From assembly GCA_017416145.1 (NCBI GenBank), contig JAFQDD010000012.1:186001-250000 (forward strand): DNA of 64,000 nucleotides, in the 5' to 3' direction. The DNA is from Spirochaetaceae bacterium. GTDB taxonomy: Bacteria; Spirochaetota; Spirochaetia; Treponematales; Treponemataceae. The notes below the pieces were generated by a model. That model searched no databases, was not told the origin of the DNA, and saw nothing but the letters and a program-made list of their open reading frames with translations. Positions 18,609-26,683 of the stretch are shown piece by piece; the first letter of the stretch is position 1; each line of letters begins with the position of its first letter. The translations under genes were made by a program, and so were the position numbers.

Positions 18609-18708
18609 ATCTTCTCCTTAAAAAAAATCAATGTTCTGTTAATATAGGTTAATTTTTGAGAATGTCTAGTTTTTTTACAATGATTATGAAAGATTTTTGA
18701 GGAAGGAT

Positions 18709-18745
18709 TAAAAAAAAAGACTGACTTATCAGTTAAGCCAGTCCT
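18709..18745 (-). terminator. Intrinsic terminator of the LysM gene
   Basis: On the minus strand, a 10-bp stem with one G-U pair (plus-strand arms 18719-18728 and 18734-18743, 5-base loop) is followed by a run of U (A-tract 18709-18718 on the plus strand). It lies between the LysM gene and the AAA gene. Confidence 0.85.
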
Positions 18746-18762
18746 TATATATTTTTACAATT

Positions 18763-19665
18763 TTATTTATCTCGCGGAACTAAAGCCGGGTCTTGAACTT
18801 TTCCGTTTAAATAAACCATTAAAATAATTTGTGGATTTCCTGTTAATGCATCAATTCCAGCTATTCCAAGTTTTGTTTTAAATCCAACTTTGTCGCCGTT
18901 AGAAACTGTGATTTTGTCCAAGCCAGAATATACGTAAATATATCCTGAATCAGACTGAACAAACACCACTTGCCCAAAACCTCGATAAGGACCTACAAAA
19001 ATAACTTTTCCAGCCTTTATGCAAGAAACTGTGGCATTTCGCTCTGTTTCAATAGCAACACCAGAAATTTTACCACTTACATAAGTTACGTCCAAAGCTT
19101 TTACAGGCCAAACAAGGTTTACATTGCCTTTTTTGTTTGTATCGTAAGTGCGAACATCCTCTAAAGGAGCAGATGGTGTAACATTTGTATTTTGCTTAAT
19201 TTCAGTTTTGGTTGAACCAGCAGAACTTGAACCTGTTGTTGTAGCCACTTTTTCTGTTGAAGGAACTTTTAACACTTGACCAATTTTTAGCACAGAACTT
19301 TCAGTTAATCCGTTTAGAGAACGCAAATTATCAACCGTTGTACCAAATTTTTTTGAAATGCTATATAAAGTGTCTCCAGCAACAACTTCGTAATTTGAAG
19401 TTTTAGCAGTTGAAACAGTACTTGTAGATTTTTCAGAAGTGTTTTCAGCAGTTGATTTTCCTGAAATTTTTAGAACCTGTCCAACTTTTAAAACATCATT
19501 TTCATCAATTCCGTTGGCAGAATATAATTCTTGCAAAGAAATATTATATTTTTTACTTATAGAATAATATGTATCTCCCTTTTGAACAGTATAATTTTCA
19601 GCAAAAAGAGAAAAAGCTAAAAGACAAAATATTAATACAGCGACATTTTTTCGAAATTTACTCAT
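18763..19665 (-). CDS. LysM protein with degenerate M23 (LytM) domain
   Basis: A 300-residue exported protein. A signal peptide (residues 1-22, ending LFAEN) is followed by two LysM peptidoglycan-binding modules (YTVQKGDTYYSISKKYN and YEVVAGDTLYSISKKFG), a Ser/Thr linker, and a C-terminal LytM-fold domain. In active M23 enzymes this domain has HxxxD, a YxH strand and HLH. Here those places read SGVAIE, YVYSGL and QIILMV, so all zinc ligands are gone. It is therefore probably a NlpD/EnvC-type regulator of amidases rather than an enzyme. A sigma-28-type promoter lies directly upstream, linking expression to the flagellar regulon. Confidence 0.87.
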   Translation of the reverse strand: MSKFRKNVAVLIFCLLAFSLFAENYTVQKGDTYYSISKKYNISLQELYSANGIDENDVLKVGQVLKISGKSTAENTSEKSTSTVSTAKTSNYEVVAGDTLYSISKKFGTTVDNLRSLNGLTESSVLKIGQVLKVPSTEKVATTTGSSSAGSTKTEIKQNTNVTPSAPLEDVRTYDTNKKGNVNLVWPVKALDVTYVSGKISGVAIETERNATVSCIKAGKVIFVGPYRGFGQVVFVQSDSGYIYVYSGLDKITVSNGDKVGFKTKLGIAGIDALTGNPQIILMVYLNGKVQDPALVPRDK

Positions 19666-19674
19666 ACTGTTTGA

Positions 19675-19702
19675 TTATCGGCAAAGTATAGCGTTTTTTT
19701 TA
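19675..19702 (-). promoter_or_regulatory. Sigma-28 (FliA) promoter for the LysM gene
   Basis: On the minus strand: TAAA, a 16-base spacer, then GCCGATAA, the exact sigma-28 -10 consensus. The -10 box ends about 9 bases before the ATG at 19665, so the leader is very short. The -35 overlaps the stop codon of the HD gene. Confidence 0.75.
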
Positions 19703-20974
19703 GTTAAACAATGCAAAAAACTCAGACAAATTTATCCCGTTTACGCTACCTTTTTTTTCGTAGCTTCTTTTGATATTGTCTCTTCCCTGTTGCAAATGTG
19801 TAGACGTAATCCCGAACTTAATAGAACTATCAGCTTCCACAAAGGCAGAAATGTGGTCAGCCAGGCGAACAAGTTTTCCATCCACTGGACAATATTTATC
19901 TTCGTTGAATTTTTGATTCAAATCCTCAAAAGAAACCCGCTCCAAAGTGTATGTATATTTTGAAGTTTTAGAATTATTTTCCGTAGTTTCTGGCTGTGGA
20001 ATAATTATGCGATTTTCAAATTCGTCGCTAGTAAAATACATCAGTTCATCTTGATAAAAATCTTCCATAAGTGGAAGCAATTCTTTTCTTACGATTTCAT
20101 CTTCGATAGATTTCACAATTGAAGGAAGCTCATCTGTGGCTTGTTTTACTGGAGACAAAATATCCCGAGTAACAGCCTCTGGCAAATCGTGAAATAACCC
20201 GCTAAAAAAGTTGTTATATCGACGATTTGGGCACATTTCCAAATTTGGTTGGCGGCCCAAAATCAATGTTAAAATTGCTACAAAATAAGAATGCCCTAAC
20301 ACAGAAGTTTTTGGCACTCTTGGAGTTTGATTCCAACGAGTTTGAAACCGAAGTTGCTCCACCATCAACAAAAACTCATAAGGACGCTGTTTTGTGATTA
20401 AAAGTTGCAATCCTCGTAAATCCAAAAAAGATTCAATATCCTTGTTAAGTTGCTTTTCAATGTCTTTTGTGCGATAAGGCTCATTTACCACTTGGAGCAT
20501 TTGAAATTCTCGCATAGCAGAAAATTTATGAGCCGCCCGTAAAACTCGCTGTGTTCTCTTGATAATTGCCTTTTCTTCAGGATTTTTCACATCCTCAATA
20601 TCTTTTCCAGTCATATAGTCGCAAAACATTTGATATAATTCTGCGTCTTCTATAACATCTTTATATTGAGCAACAACCCATTCATTTAACTTTTTGTATT
20701 CCTCTGGATATTCGGTTTTTATCATTCTTTGAACTGGAGATTTTATGTCGCAAAGGGCAATTTTCTTTAGCAAATCAAAAAATGATGCATAAATCATCCA
20801 ATCCCAATTGATTATATTTCCTTGATTTTCCTCGAATTTCCCAATGATATAAGCCAAAACCATTTTTTCTGCGGATTTGTCCATTTCTATCATTTCAAAA
20901 GGACGGATAAAATCATTCCATCGTTCAATGGAGAAAGCTTCAAAAAGTTTTAGAACAAGTTTTTTTGTTAGCAT
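19700..20974 (-). CDS. HD-domain phosphohydrolase (YfbR-like)
   Basis: A 424-residue HD-superfamily protein. The metal site is visible as H in LGHSYFVAI, HD in FHDLPEAVTRDIL, and a later D in RLADHISAFVEA. The FHDLPEAVTRD pattern resembles YfbR-type nucleotidases, which dephosphorylate (deoxy)nucleoside monophosphates, but this protein is about twice as long. The extra N-terminal ~170 residues are helical and unrecognised. It begins 20 bases after the last pnr permease gene, so it may be co-transcribed with the purine nucleoside importer. A role in nucleotide metabolism is inferred from family and position. Confidence 0.75.
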   Translation of the reverse strand: MLTKKLVLKLFEAFSIERWNDFIRPFEMIEMDKSAEKMVLAYIIGKFEENQGNIINWDWMIYASFFDLLKKIALCDIKSPVQRMIKTEYPEEYKKLNEWVVAQYKDVIEDAELYQMFCDYMTGKDIEDVKNPEEKAIIKRTQRVLRAAHKFSAMREFQMLQVVNEPYRTKDIEKQLNKDIESFLDLRGLQLLITKQRPYEFLLMVEQLRFQTRWNQTPRVPKTSVLGHSYFVAILTLILGRQPNLEMCPNRRYNNFFSGLFHDLPEAVTRDILSPVKQATDELPSIVKSIEDEIVRKELLPLMEDFYQDELMYFTSDEFENRIIIPQPETTENNSKTSKYTYTLERVSFEDLNQKFNEDKYCPVDGKLVRLADHISAFVEADSSIKFGITSTHLQQGRDNIKRSYEKKGSVNGINLSEFFALFN

Positions 20975-20994
20975 AAGAGCAACTACCTTGAATC

Positions 20995-21909
20995 TTAGCT
21001 AGAACCCTTGTCGTAAGGTTTTCCAGCAGCAAGAGGTGCGTAATTTTTGCCACTAAATACAACTAAAGCAACGATTGTAATCACATATGGTAACAAACTG
21101 AAAAATTCTGATGGTAGTAAATTTTTCAATGATGGAATATTTACAACATAAATTGAAAAAGCTACAGCAGCACCAAAAAGCAAAGATGATAAACTTATTC
21201 CAGCAGGTCGCCATCTACCAAAAGAAACAGCAGCCAAAGCAATAAATCCAGTTCCGTTTATGGTTGTGGAAGTAAACTGAATTGTTTGTGTTAAAACCAA
21301 ACATCCTCCAGCAAGACCACCTAAAAATCCAGAAGTTAAAACGGCAATGTATCGGATTTTTTTAACTTTTATACCAACAGAGGCTGCTGCCTGTGGATGT
21401 TCACCACAAGCTCTTAATCGTAAACCAAAAGGCAATTTATACATTACAAACCAAACAATCAACACAACTGCAAGTGCAATAAATGCTGTAGGATAAATGC
21501 CACCAATGCTCATAATTGGTTTCATTCCCATTTGATAGGGTTGAGTTCTATCGGCATTAAAAAGTATTTGTGCCATAAAAATTGTAATACCGTTTACAAT
21601 CAAGTTAATTCCAGTACCAGAAATTGTTTGATCTGCATTTAGAGAAATTGATGCAAAAGCGTGAATCAAAGACATAAGCATTCCACAAAAAGCACCAACT
21701 AGCAAAGCAATCCAAACAGAAGCACCACCAAGGGCAACTTCATTTAGCACGTGAAAGGCAGCTGCTGCAAAGGCTCCAATTCCCATAAGTCCTTCTAGAG
21801 CAATATTTACAACTCCACTTCTCTCACAAATCATTCCACCACAAGCAGTTATAAGAATTGGAGAAACTATCATTAAAACTGAAGGCAACATTCCAATTAA
21901 ACTAGACAT
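20995..21909 (-). CDS. Nucleoside ABC transporter permease (PnrE-like)
   Basis: A 304-residue inner-membrane permease of the BPD_transp_2 type (as in ribose and nucleoside importers), with about eight or nine hydrophobic segments. It starts MSSLIGMLPSVLMIVSPILITACGGMI and carries ERSGVVNIALEGLMGIGA, a motif shared by nucleoside permeases. The start overlaps the end of the previous permease by 8 bases, so the two are translationally coupled. It pairs with the other permease as a heterodimer. Confidence 0.92.
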   Translation of the reverse strand: MSSLIGMLPSVLMIVSPILITACGGMICERSGVVNIALEGLMGIGAFAAAAFHVLNEVALGGASVWIALLVGAFCGMLMSLIHAFASISLNADQTISGTGINLIVNGITIFMAQILFNADRTQPYQMGMKPIMSIGGIYPTAFIALAVVLIVWFVMYKLPFGLRLRACGEHPQAAASVGIKVKKIRYIAVLTSGFLGGLAGGCLVLTQTIQFTSTTINGTGFIALAAVSFGRWRPAGISLSSLLFGAAVAFSIYVVNIPSLKNLLPSEFFSLLPYVITIVALVVFSGKNYAPLAAGKPYDKGSS

Positions 21910-23059
21910 TTTCTTCCTCCAATGTTTTTTCTTTATTTTCTACTTTTTCAAGTTTTTTCTTTTCTTGCCATTTTACGTACATACGTAAACCTTCACGCAT
22001 AGCAATAAATACAACGATTAAACCTTGAATAATAAAGGTAATTTCTTTTGGAATCTGCATAGATTGCATTGCACCTTGAGAAGAAGCTAACAATCCAAAC
22101 AAAAGCCCTGCCAAAAGTGTTCCACCGGCTGTATTGTTTCCAACTAGAGCAACTGCAATTCCTGTAAATCCGTAGTTATCCATTCCAGAAATAACACGGC
22201 CATATCTAAATGAACCAAGAGCCACAGTTCCACCTGCAAGTCCTGCAAAAGCACCAGAAATTGCCATAGAAATTACGATACTTGCCACAACAGGAATACC
22301 AGCATATTTTGCTGCATCTTTGTTGTAACCAGTGGCACGTAAACCAAAACCAAGATTTGTTTTTTCCATAATGAACCAGTAAAGAATTACTGCGATAATT
22401 GCAAAGAAAATACCTAAGTTCAATGTGGAATTATTTGTGATTTTTTCCAAGAAATCCCAGCGAATCATTGCTGTTTCTGGATAATTTACTGTTTTATAAG
22501 TATTTGTACCAGGAATTGCTGAAATAATGATACGAGACAGATACAAAGCCACGTAGTTTAACATAATTGTTGTAACAACTTCTGAAACTTCAAATTTTGC
22601 CTTTAGGTAACCTACAATTCCGCCCCAAATTGCTCCAGCTAAGATTGCACACACAATTGCAACCATCCAGTGAAGCCCTGGAATCTGGAAAAACTTTAGA
22701 GCAATAACTTGGGCTACAGTCATTCCCACAATGTACTGACCTTCTCCACCAATATTAAACAAACCAGCTCGAGAAGCAAAGCCCATACACAAACCACAAA
22801 GAATATAAGGCACAGAAACTGCAAGCCATTCCCCAACGTAGCGAAGATTCCAAACAAGTTCGCCTTTTCTGTTTGTGTATAAACCTGTTAAAGATTGAAT
22901 TAAAGCCTTGTACATATTCAAGGGATTTCTACCCATACAAGCAATCAAAATCGTAGCAAACAAAAATCCAAGTAGAACAACAATTATAGAAATTGCTCCA
23001 TCAGATTTTAGAATAATTTGGGAAAGTGTCTTTTTTTCAAGTGGATTTTTATTTTTCAT
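21902..23059 (-). CDS. Nucleoside ABC transporter permease (PnrD-like)
   Basis: A 385-residue inner-membrane permease of the BPD_transp_2 type. It has many transmembrane segments and the motif RAGLFNIGGEGQYIVG, the partner of the NIALEGLM motif in the second permease. The C-terminus ends in a charged tail. ATG 23059 lies inside the last codons of the ATPase gene (11-base overlap). Together with the other genes of the operon it forms the Pnr-type purine nucleoside importer. Confidence 0.92.
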   Translation of the reverse strand: MKNKNPLEKKTLSQIILKSDGAISIIVVLLGFLFATILIACMGRNPLNMYKALIQSLTGLYTNRKGELVWNLRYVGEWLAVSVPYILCGLCMGFASRAGLFNIGGEGQYIVGMTVAQVIALKFFQIPGLHWMVAIVCAILAGAIWGGIVGYLKAKFEVSEVVTTIMLNYVALYLSRIIISAIPGTNTYKTVNYPETAMIRWDFLEKITNNSTLNLGIFFAIIAVILYWFIMEKTNLGFGLRATGYNKDAAKYAGIPVVASIVISMAISGAFAGLAGGTVALGSFRYGRVISGMDNYGFTGIAVALVGNNTAGGTLLAGLLFGLLASSQGAMQSMQIPKEITFIIQGLIVVFIAMREGLRMYVKWQEKKKLEKVENKEKTLEEENV

Positions 23060-24614
23060 CTGTTTCCCCTTCTACTTTTTCTGGAACTTTATCATCTGAT
23101 TTTTTTGAACCAGCCATCATCATTCCAATTTCACGTTCTGTAACTTCGCCTTCGTTAAAGACACCAACAATAGAACCTTTTGAAATTGTAGCAATTCTAT
23201 CGCAAAGATTCATAATTTCGTCTAATTCAAAGGAAACAAGCAAAATCGCTCTGCCCTTATCCCGCTCTTCAATAATACGCTTTCTAATGTATTCAATAGC
23301 TCCAACATCAAGTCCACGAGTTGGCTGAGCAACCACAAGCAATTCTGGAGAAAGCTCAATTTCTCGTGCAATAATAACTTTTTGCTGATTTCCACCAGAC
23401 ATACTTCCAGCCTTTGTAAGAGAATCTTCTCCAGCTCGAATATCAAAAGATTTTATCAATTCAGAAGCCTTTGATTTCATAGCTTCCATATTTAAGATGC
23501 CAGATTTAGTTGAATATGGTTCTTTGTAGTAATTTTTTATAGCAATATTTTCAGCCACAGTAAATTCTGCCACAAGACCGTGTTTTTGTCTGTCTTCTGG
23601 AATATGACCAATTCCAAGCTCAATTCGTTTTCTAATGCTTAATTTTGAAATATCTTCCCCATTTAGAAGGATTTTTCCACTTTCTATTGGAAGAAGACCA
23701 GAAATTCCGTATATCAATTCTGTTTGGCCGTTGCCGTCAACTCCAGCAATACCAACAACTTCTCCAGAACGAATATCAAGACTTAAATCGTTTACTGCCA
23801 ACTGTCCACGACTATTCTTAATAGAAACATTTTCCAAGGATAAAACAGTTTTTCCAGGATTTGCAGGTTTTTTATCAATTTCAAACTTAACAGCACGACC
23901 AACCATCATTTCTGCAAGTTGATTTTCAGAAACCTCTTTTACATCAACTGTTCCAATTACTTTTCCACGACGCAAAACTGTACAACGCTCAGCAACTGCT
24001 TTGATTTCTTTTAGTTTGTGGGTAATTAGAATAATTGTTTTGCCTTCAGCCTTCAACCGTCTAATTATTTCCATAAGTTCATCAATTTCTTGTGGAGTTA
24101 AAACAGCTGTAGGTTCATCAAAAATGATAATATCAGCATTTCGGTACAAAACTTTTAGGATTTCAACCCGTTGTTGCATACCAACTGTAATATCTTCGAT
24201 TTTTGCCTTTGGATTAACATGTAATCCGTATTGTTCAGATAATTCAGCAACTTTTTTTTCTGCTGATGCAAGGTCAAGCATACCAAAGCGATTTTTTGGC
24301 TCAACACCCAGCACAATATTTTCTGCAACAGTATAGTTATGCACCAATTTAAAATGCTGGTGAACCATACCGATTCCGAGTTTTGTAGCCGCATTAGGAT
24401 CCTTGATCTTTACTTGTTCCCCTCGAATTTTGATGATTCCAGAATCTGGATCATAAGCCCCGAACAAAATTGACATAAGGGTTGATTTTCCAGCTCCATT
24501 TTCACCTAAAAGGGCAAGTACTTCATTTTCTTTTACAGAAATTGAAACATCATTATTTGCAATAACCCCAGGGAAAGTTTTGGTAATCCCAATCATTTCT
24601 ATTGCATTATTCAA
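23049..24614 (-). CDS. Nucleoside ABC transporter ATP-binding protein (PnrC-like)
   Basis: A 521-residue protein with two ABC modules, like RbsA. Module 1 has Walker A GENGAGKST, signature TVGMQQRVEIL and Walker B IIIFDEPTAVL. Module 2 has the altered P-loop GVDGNGQTEL, signature MSGGNQQKV and LLVVAQPTRGLD. The ABC start is TTG 24614 (reading NNAIEMIGITKTFPG), six bases after GGAGG. The longer ATG frame at 24647 runs through the terminator hairpin and is rejected. Expression is probably lower than that of the binding protein because of that terminator. Confidence 0.93.
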   Translation of the reverse strand: MNNAIEMIGITKTFPGVIANNDVSISVKENEVLALLGENGAGKSTLMSILFGAYDPDSGIIKIRGEQVKIKDPNAATKLGIGMVHQHFKLVHNYTVAENIVLGVEPKNRFGMLDLASAEKKVAELSEQYGLHVNPKAKIEDITVGMQQRVEILKVLYRNADIIIFDEPTAVLTPQEIDELMEIIRRLKAEGKTIILITHKLKEIKAVAERCTVLRRGKVIGTVDVKEVSENQLAEMMVGRAVKFEIDKKPANPGKTVLSLENVSIKNSRGQLAVNDLSLDIRSGEVVGIAGVDGNGQTELIYGISGLLPIESGKILLNGEDISKLSIRKRIELGIGHIPEDRQKHGLVAEFTVAENIAIKNYYKEPYSTKSGILNMEAMKSKASELIKSFDIRAGEDSLTKAGSMSGGNQQKVIIAREIELSPELLVVAQPTRGLDVGAIEYIRKRIIEERDKGRAILLVSFELDEIMNLCDRIATISKGSIVGVFNEGEVTEREIGMMMAGSKKSDDKVPEKVEGETDEK

Positions 24615-24625
24615 AGGTTGCCTCC

Positions 24626-24662
24626 AAAAAAAGACTGCATAAAGCATAACTTTACACAGTCT
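24626..24662 (-). terminator. Partial terminator within the pnr operon
   Basis: On the minus strand, a 13-bp stem with two G-U pairs (plus-strand arms 24632-24644 and 24650-24662, 5-base loop) is followed by seven U. It lies directly after the binding-protein gene and just before the Shine-Dalgarno of the ATPase gene. This is the usual way to make more binding protein than transporter. Confidence 0.85.
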
Positions 24663-24678
24663 ATTTTTTTAAGAAAAA

Positions 24679-25782
24679 TTAGTCGTCTTTTGCACCAAGA
24701 TTTGCAGGAACAACACCAGCTTTTAATGCTTCAGCATAAGTTGGAATTACGTTGATTTTTCCAGCATTGATGTCAGCTTTTGCAGCGTCAACTTTTTTCA
24801 TAACTTCTGCAGATAGTTCGTTATTTGTTTTTGCGTAGTCAACACCGTCTGCTGCCATATCTAGAGTAACAGCACCAGCTTTGAAAGAATCGTTTTCGAT
24901 AGCTGTTAGTGTTAAGATTGCAGATGTTTCAACACGTTTAACCATAGAAGTTAGAACAGCTGATTTTCCGTCTGCGTAAACACCTTCTGCGTATTGGTCT
25001 GAGTCAACACCGATTGCCCATACGTTTTTACCTTGTGAGCGATATTCTTTAGCTTGAGCAATTGTTCCGTTTCCTGTTCCACCAGCAGCTGAGAAAATAG
25101 CGTATACGCCATTGTCGTACCAGTTTTTAGCTTGTGCTTTAGCTAGTTCTGGTTTACCCCAGTCGTTTGCGTAGTAGTCTACGATTTCTGCATCAGGATA
25201 GATTGCTTTAATACCTTGGATGTAACCCATTTCGAATTTTGTGATTGTTGCACCTGGAACACCACCGATAAATCCGAATTTAGGATTTGCAACACCGTCT
25301 TCTTTTGCTTGAAGAGCAGCTGCTAAACCAACAAGATATGAACCTTGTTCTTCTGCGTAAACATATTCGATTACGTTTGGTTGACCAATCCAGTTTACAT
25401 CAACAATCATGAATTTTTGATCTGGATATTGTGGAGCAACTTCTGTTAAAGCGTCTGCAAATGTGAAACCAGTTGTAAGAATTAGGTCATAACCTTCGTC
25501 AGCTGCAAGTTTTAATGTAGGAATGTACATATCTTGTGTTTGACAAGTTACAACATCATATAGAGTACCGCGGTTTGCTTGATTTTCCCAAGTATCTCCA
25601 TAGAATTCTAGGATTCCTCTCCAAGCTGCAGCATTGAATGATTTATCATCAATACCAGTTGCGTCTGTAATAAGACGTACAGTTGGACGAGTGTCAGTTG
25701 CTACTGATTCTTTTTTTCCGCCTGCGAAAACTACACCACAAGCAAGAACAAGTACCATAAGTACTAATGCAAGTTTTTTCAT
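24679..25782 (-). CDS. pnrA: BMP-family purine nucleoside-binding lipoprotein (PnrA/TmpC-like)
   Basis: A 367-residue substrate-binding lipoprotein of the BMP family, like T. pallidum PnrA (TmpC, TP0319), which binds purine nucleosides. I start at ATG 25782, which has GGAGG in front and gives a short signal peptide with a VLAC lipobox (C15). TDATGIDDKSFNAAAW and GGVPGATITKFEMGY are family hallmarks. It is the first gene of the importer operon and is followed by a terminator. A riboswitch is not evident in the leader. Confidence 0.93.
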   Translation of the reverse strand: MKKLALVLMVLVLACGVVFAGGKKESVATDTRPTVRLITDATGIDDKSFNAAAWRGILEFYGDTWENQANRGTLYDVVTCQTQDMYIPTLKLAADEGYDLILTTGFTFADALTEVAPQYPDQKFMIVDVNWIGQPNVIEYVYAEEQGSYLVGLAAALQAKEDGVANPKFGFIGGVPGATITKFEMGYIQGIKAIYPDAEIVDYYANDWGKPELAKAQAKNWYDNGVYAIFSAAGGTGNGTIAQAKEYRSQGKNVWAIGVDSDQYAEGVYADGKSAVLTSMVKRVETSAILTLTAIENDSFKAGAVTLDMAADGVDYAKTNNELSAEVMKKVDAAKADINAGKINVIPTYAEALKAGVVPANLGAKDD

Positions 25783-25838
25783 TTGAAAATCCTCCAAATA
25801 ATATAAAATCACCCTACTGGGCAAATTAATCTGTTTTT

Positions 25839-25867
25839 ATTGTATACAACTTCGTATAAATTTACAA
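25839..25867 (-). promoter_or_regulatory. Probable sigma-70 promoter for pnrA
   Basis: On the minus strand: TTGTAA, 17 bases, TACAAT (4/6 and 5/6 matches). It lies about 57 bases before the ATG. A small CCCAGTAGGG palindrome lies in the leader. Confidence 0.5.
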
Positions 25868-26671
25868 TTATTTTCCGACACCAGATTTTTGATCACTTTC
25901 CATCTTATTTTTCCATACGATGATTTTTTTCTTTAATTCTTCTGCCTCTTCTTTTTCGTTTAGCATAATGTTAATTCTTCGTAATGCCAAAAGATAATTG
26001 ATTGCAAGTCGAATATCATCTATACGTTTTGTAGAAAGTTCATATCTATCTCGATAATTTGTTGCTGATTCATTTAACAATTTTTTTACTAATCGCAAAT
26101 AATAAATTGTATTATCAAAATCAGGTGAACGAGGATCAAAATAATTTTTGGATGCTTGTCGCATATCTATCAAATTTTTTGCAACCGTAGCAAATCGTCC
26201 TTGCAATTCAACAAACGACCAACGCCACTTTGTATTATCACCATAAGCGTCAATTAAAAGACGGATTGCTAACCCTAGTTTTCTTGTAATAAAAAAGCGT
26301 TTTTCCAAAGGAACAGAAGAAATCTCTGCAACTTTTTCAGCATAATCTGTGTAGGGTGCATCAACATAATTTGTAACAATTTCTTCTAGATAAATTATTG
26401 CTTTATAAAGAGTTTTTCGAGCTTCGTTTAGAGAATCAGTATTTTTTGTTTCCAAAAGAGTTACTGATAGATTGTTTATTATCATATACAAAGAGGACAC
26501 ATAAATCATTTCTTCGCACAAAATCAGTTTTTTGTAAGCTACACCTGTAGTATCCCGAGTAATCAATGATAAAATGCTTTTTTCCTTTTCAAAAGATTTT
26601 TGAACTAAATCTTTGTAAGGTTTCATCTTTGTGTTAAATAATTCTCTACTTTCTGCTGCAATTTTTGCCAT
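25868..26671 (-). CDS. Hypothetical helical protein after recN
   Basis: A 267-residue soluble, mainly helical protein (FEKEKSILSLI, NDLSVTLLE-like and EEAEELKKKIIVWKNKM segments), with no signal peptide and no family I recognise. The start is ATG 26671, with GGAG six bases away. The earlier in-frame TTG (26683) lies within that ribosome-binding site and is rejected. It lies 12 bases after recN and closes the operon cheW, DegT-like, nadK, recN. No function is assigned. Confidence 0.75.
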   Translation of the reverse strand: MAKIAAESRELFNTKMKPYKDLVQKSFEKEKSILSLITRDTTGVAYKKLILCEEMIYVSSLYMIINNLSVTLLETKNTDSLNEARKTLYKAIIYLEEIVTNYVDAPYTDYAEKVAEISSVPLEKRFFITRKLGLAIRLLIDAYGDNTKWRWSFVELQGRFATVAKNLIDMRQASKNYFDPRSPDFDNTIYYLRLVKKLLNESATNYRDRYELSTKRIDDIRLAINYLLALRRINIMLNEKEEAEELKKKIIVWKNKMESDQKSGVGK

Positions 26672-26683
26672 AATTATCTCCAA

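Noticed and set aside
24001-24336. Open frame of 111 codons on + over the pnr ATPase gene
   Set aside because: Antisense shadow of a gene with clear ABC motifs; no ribosome site.
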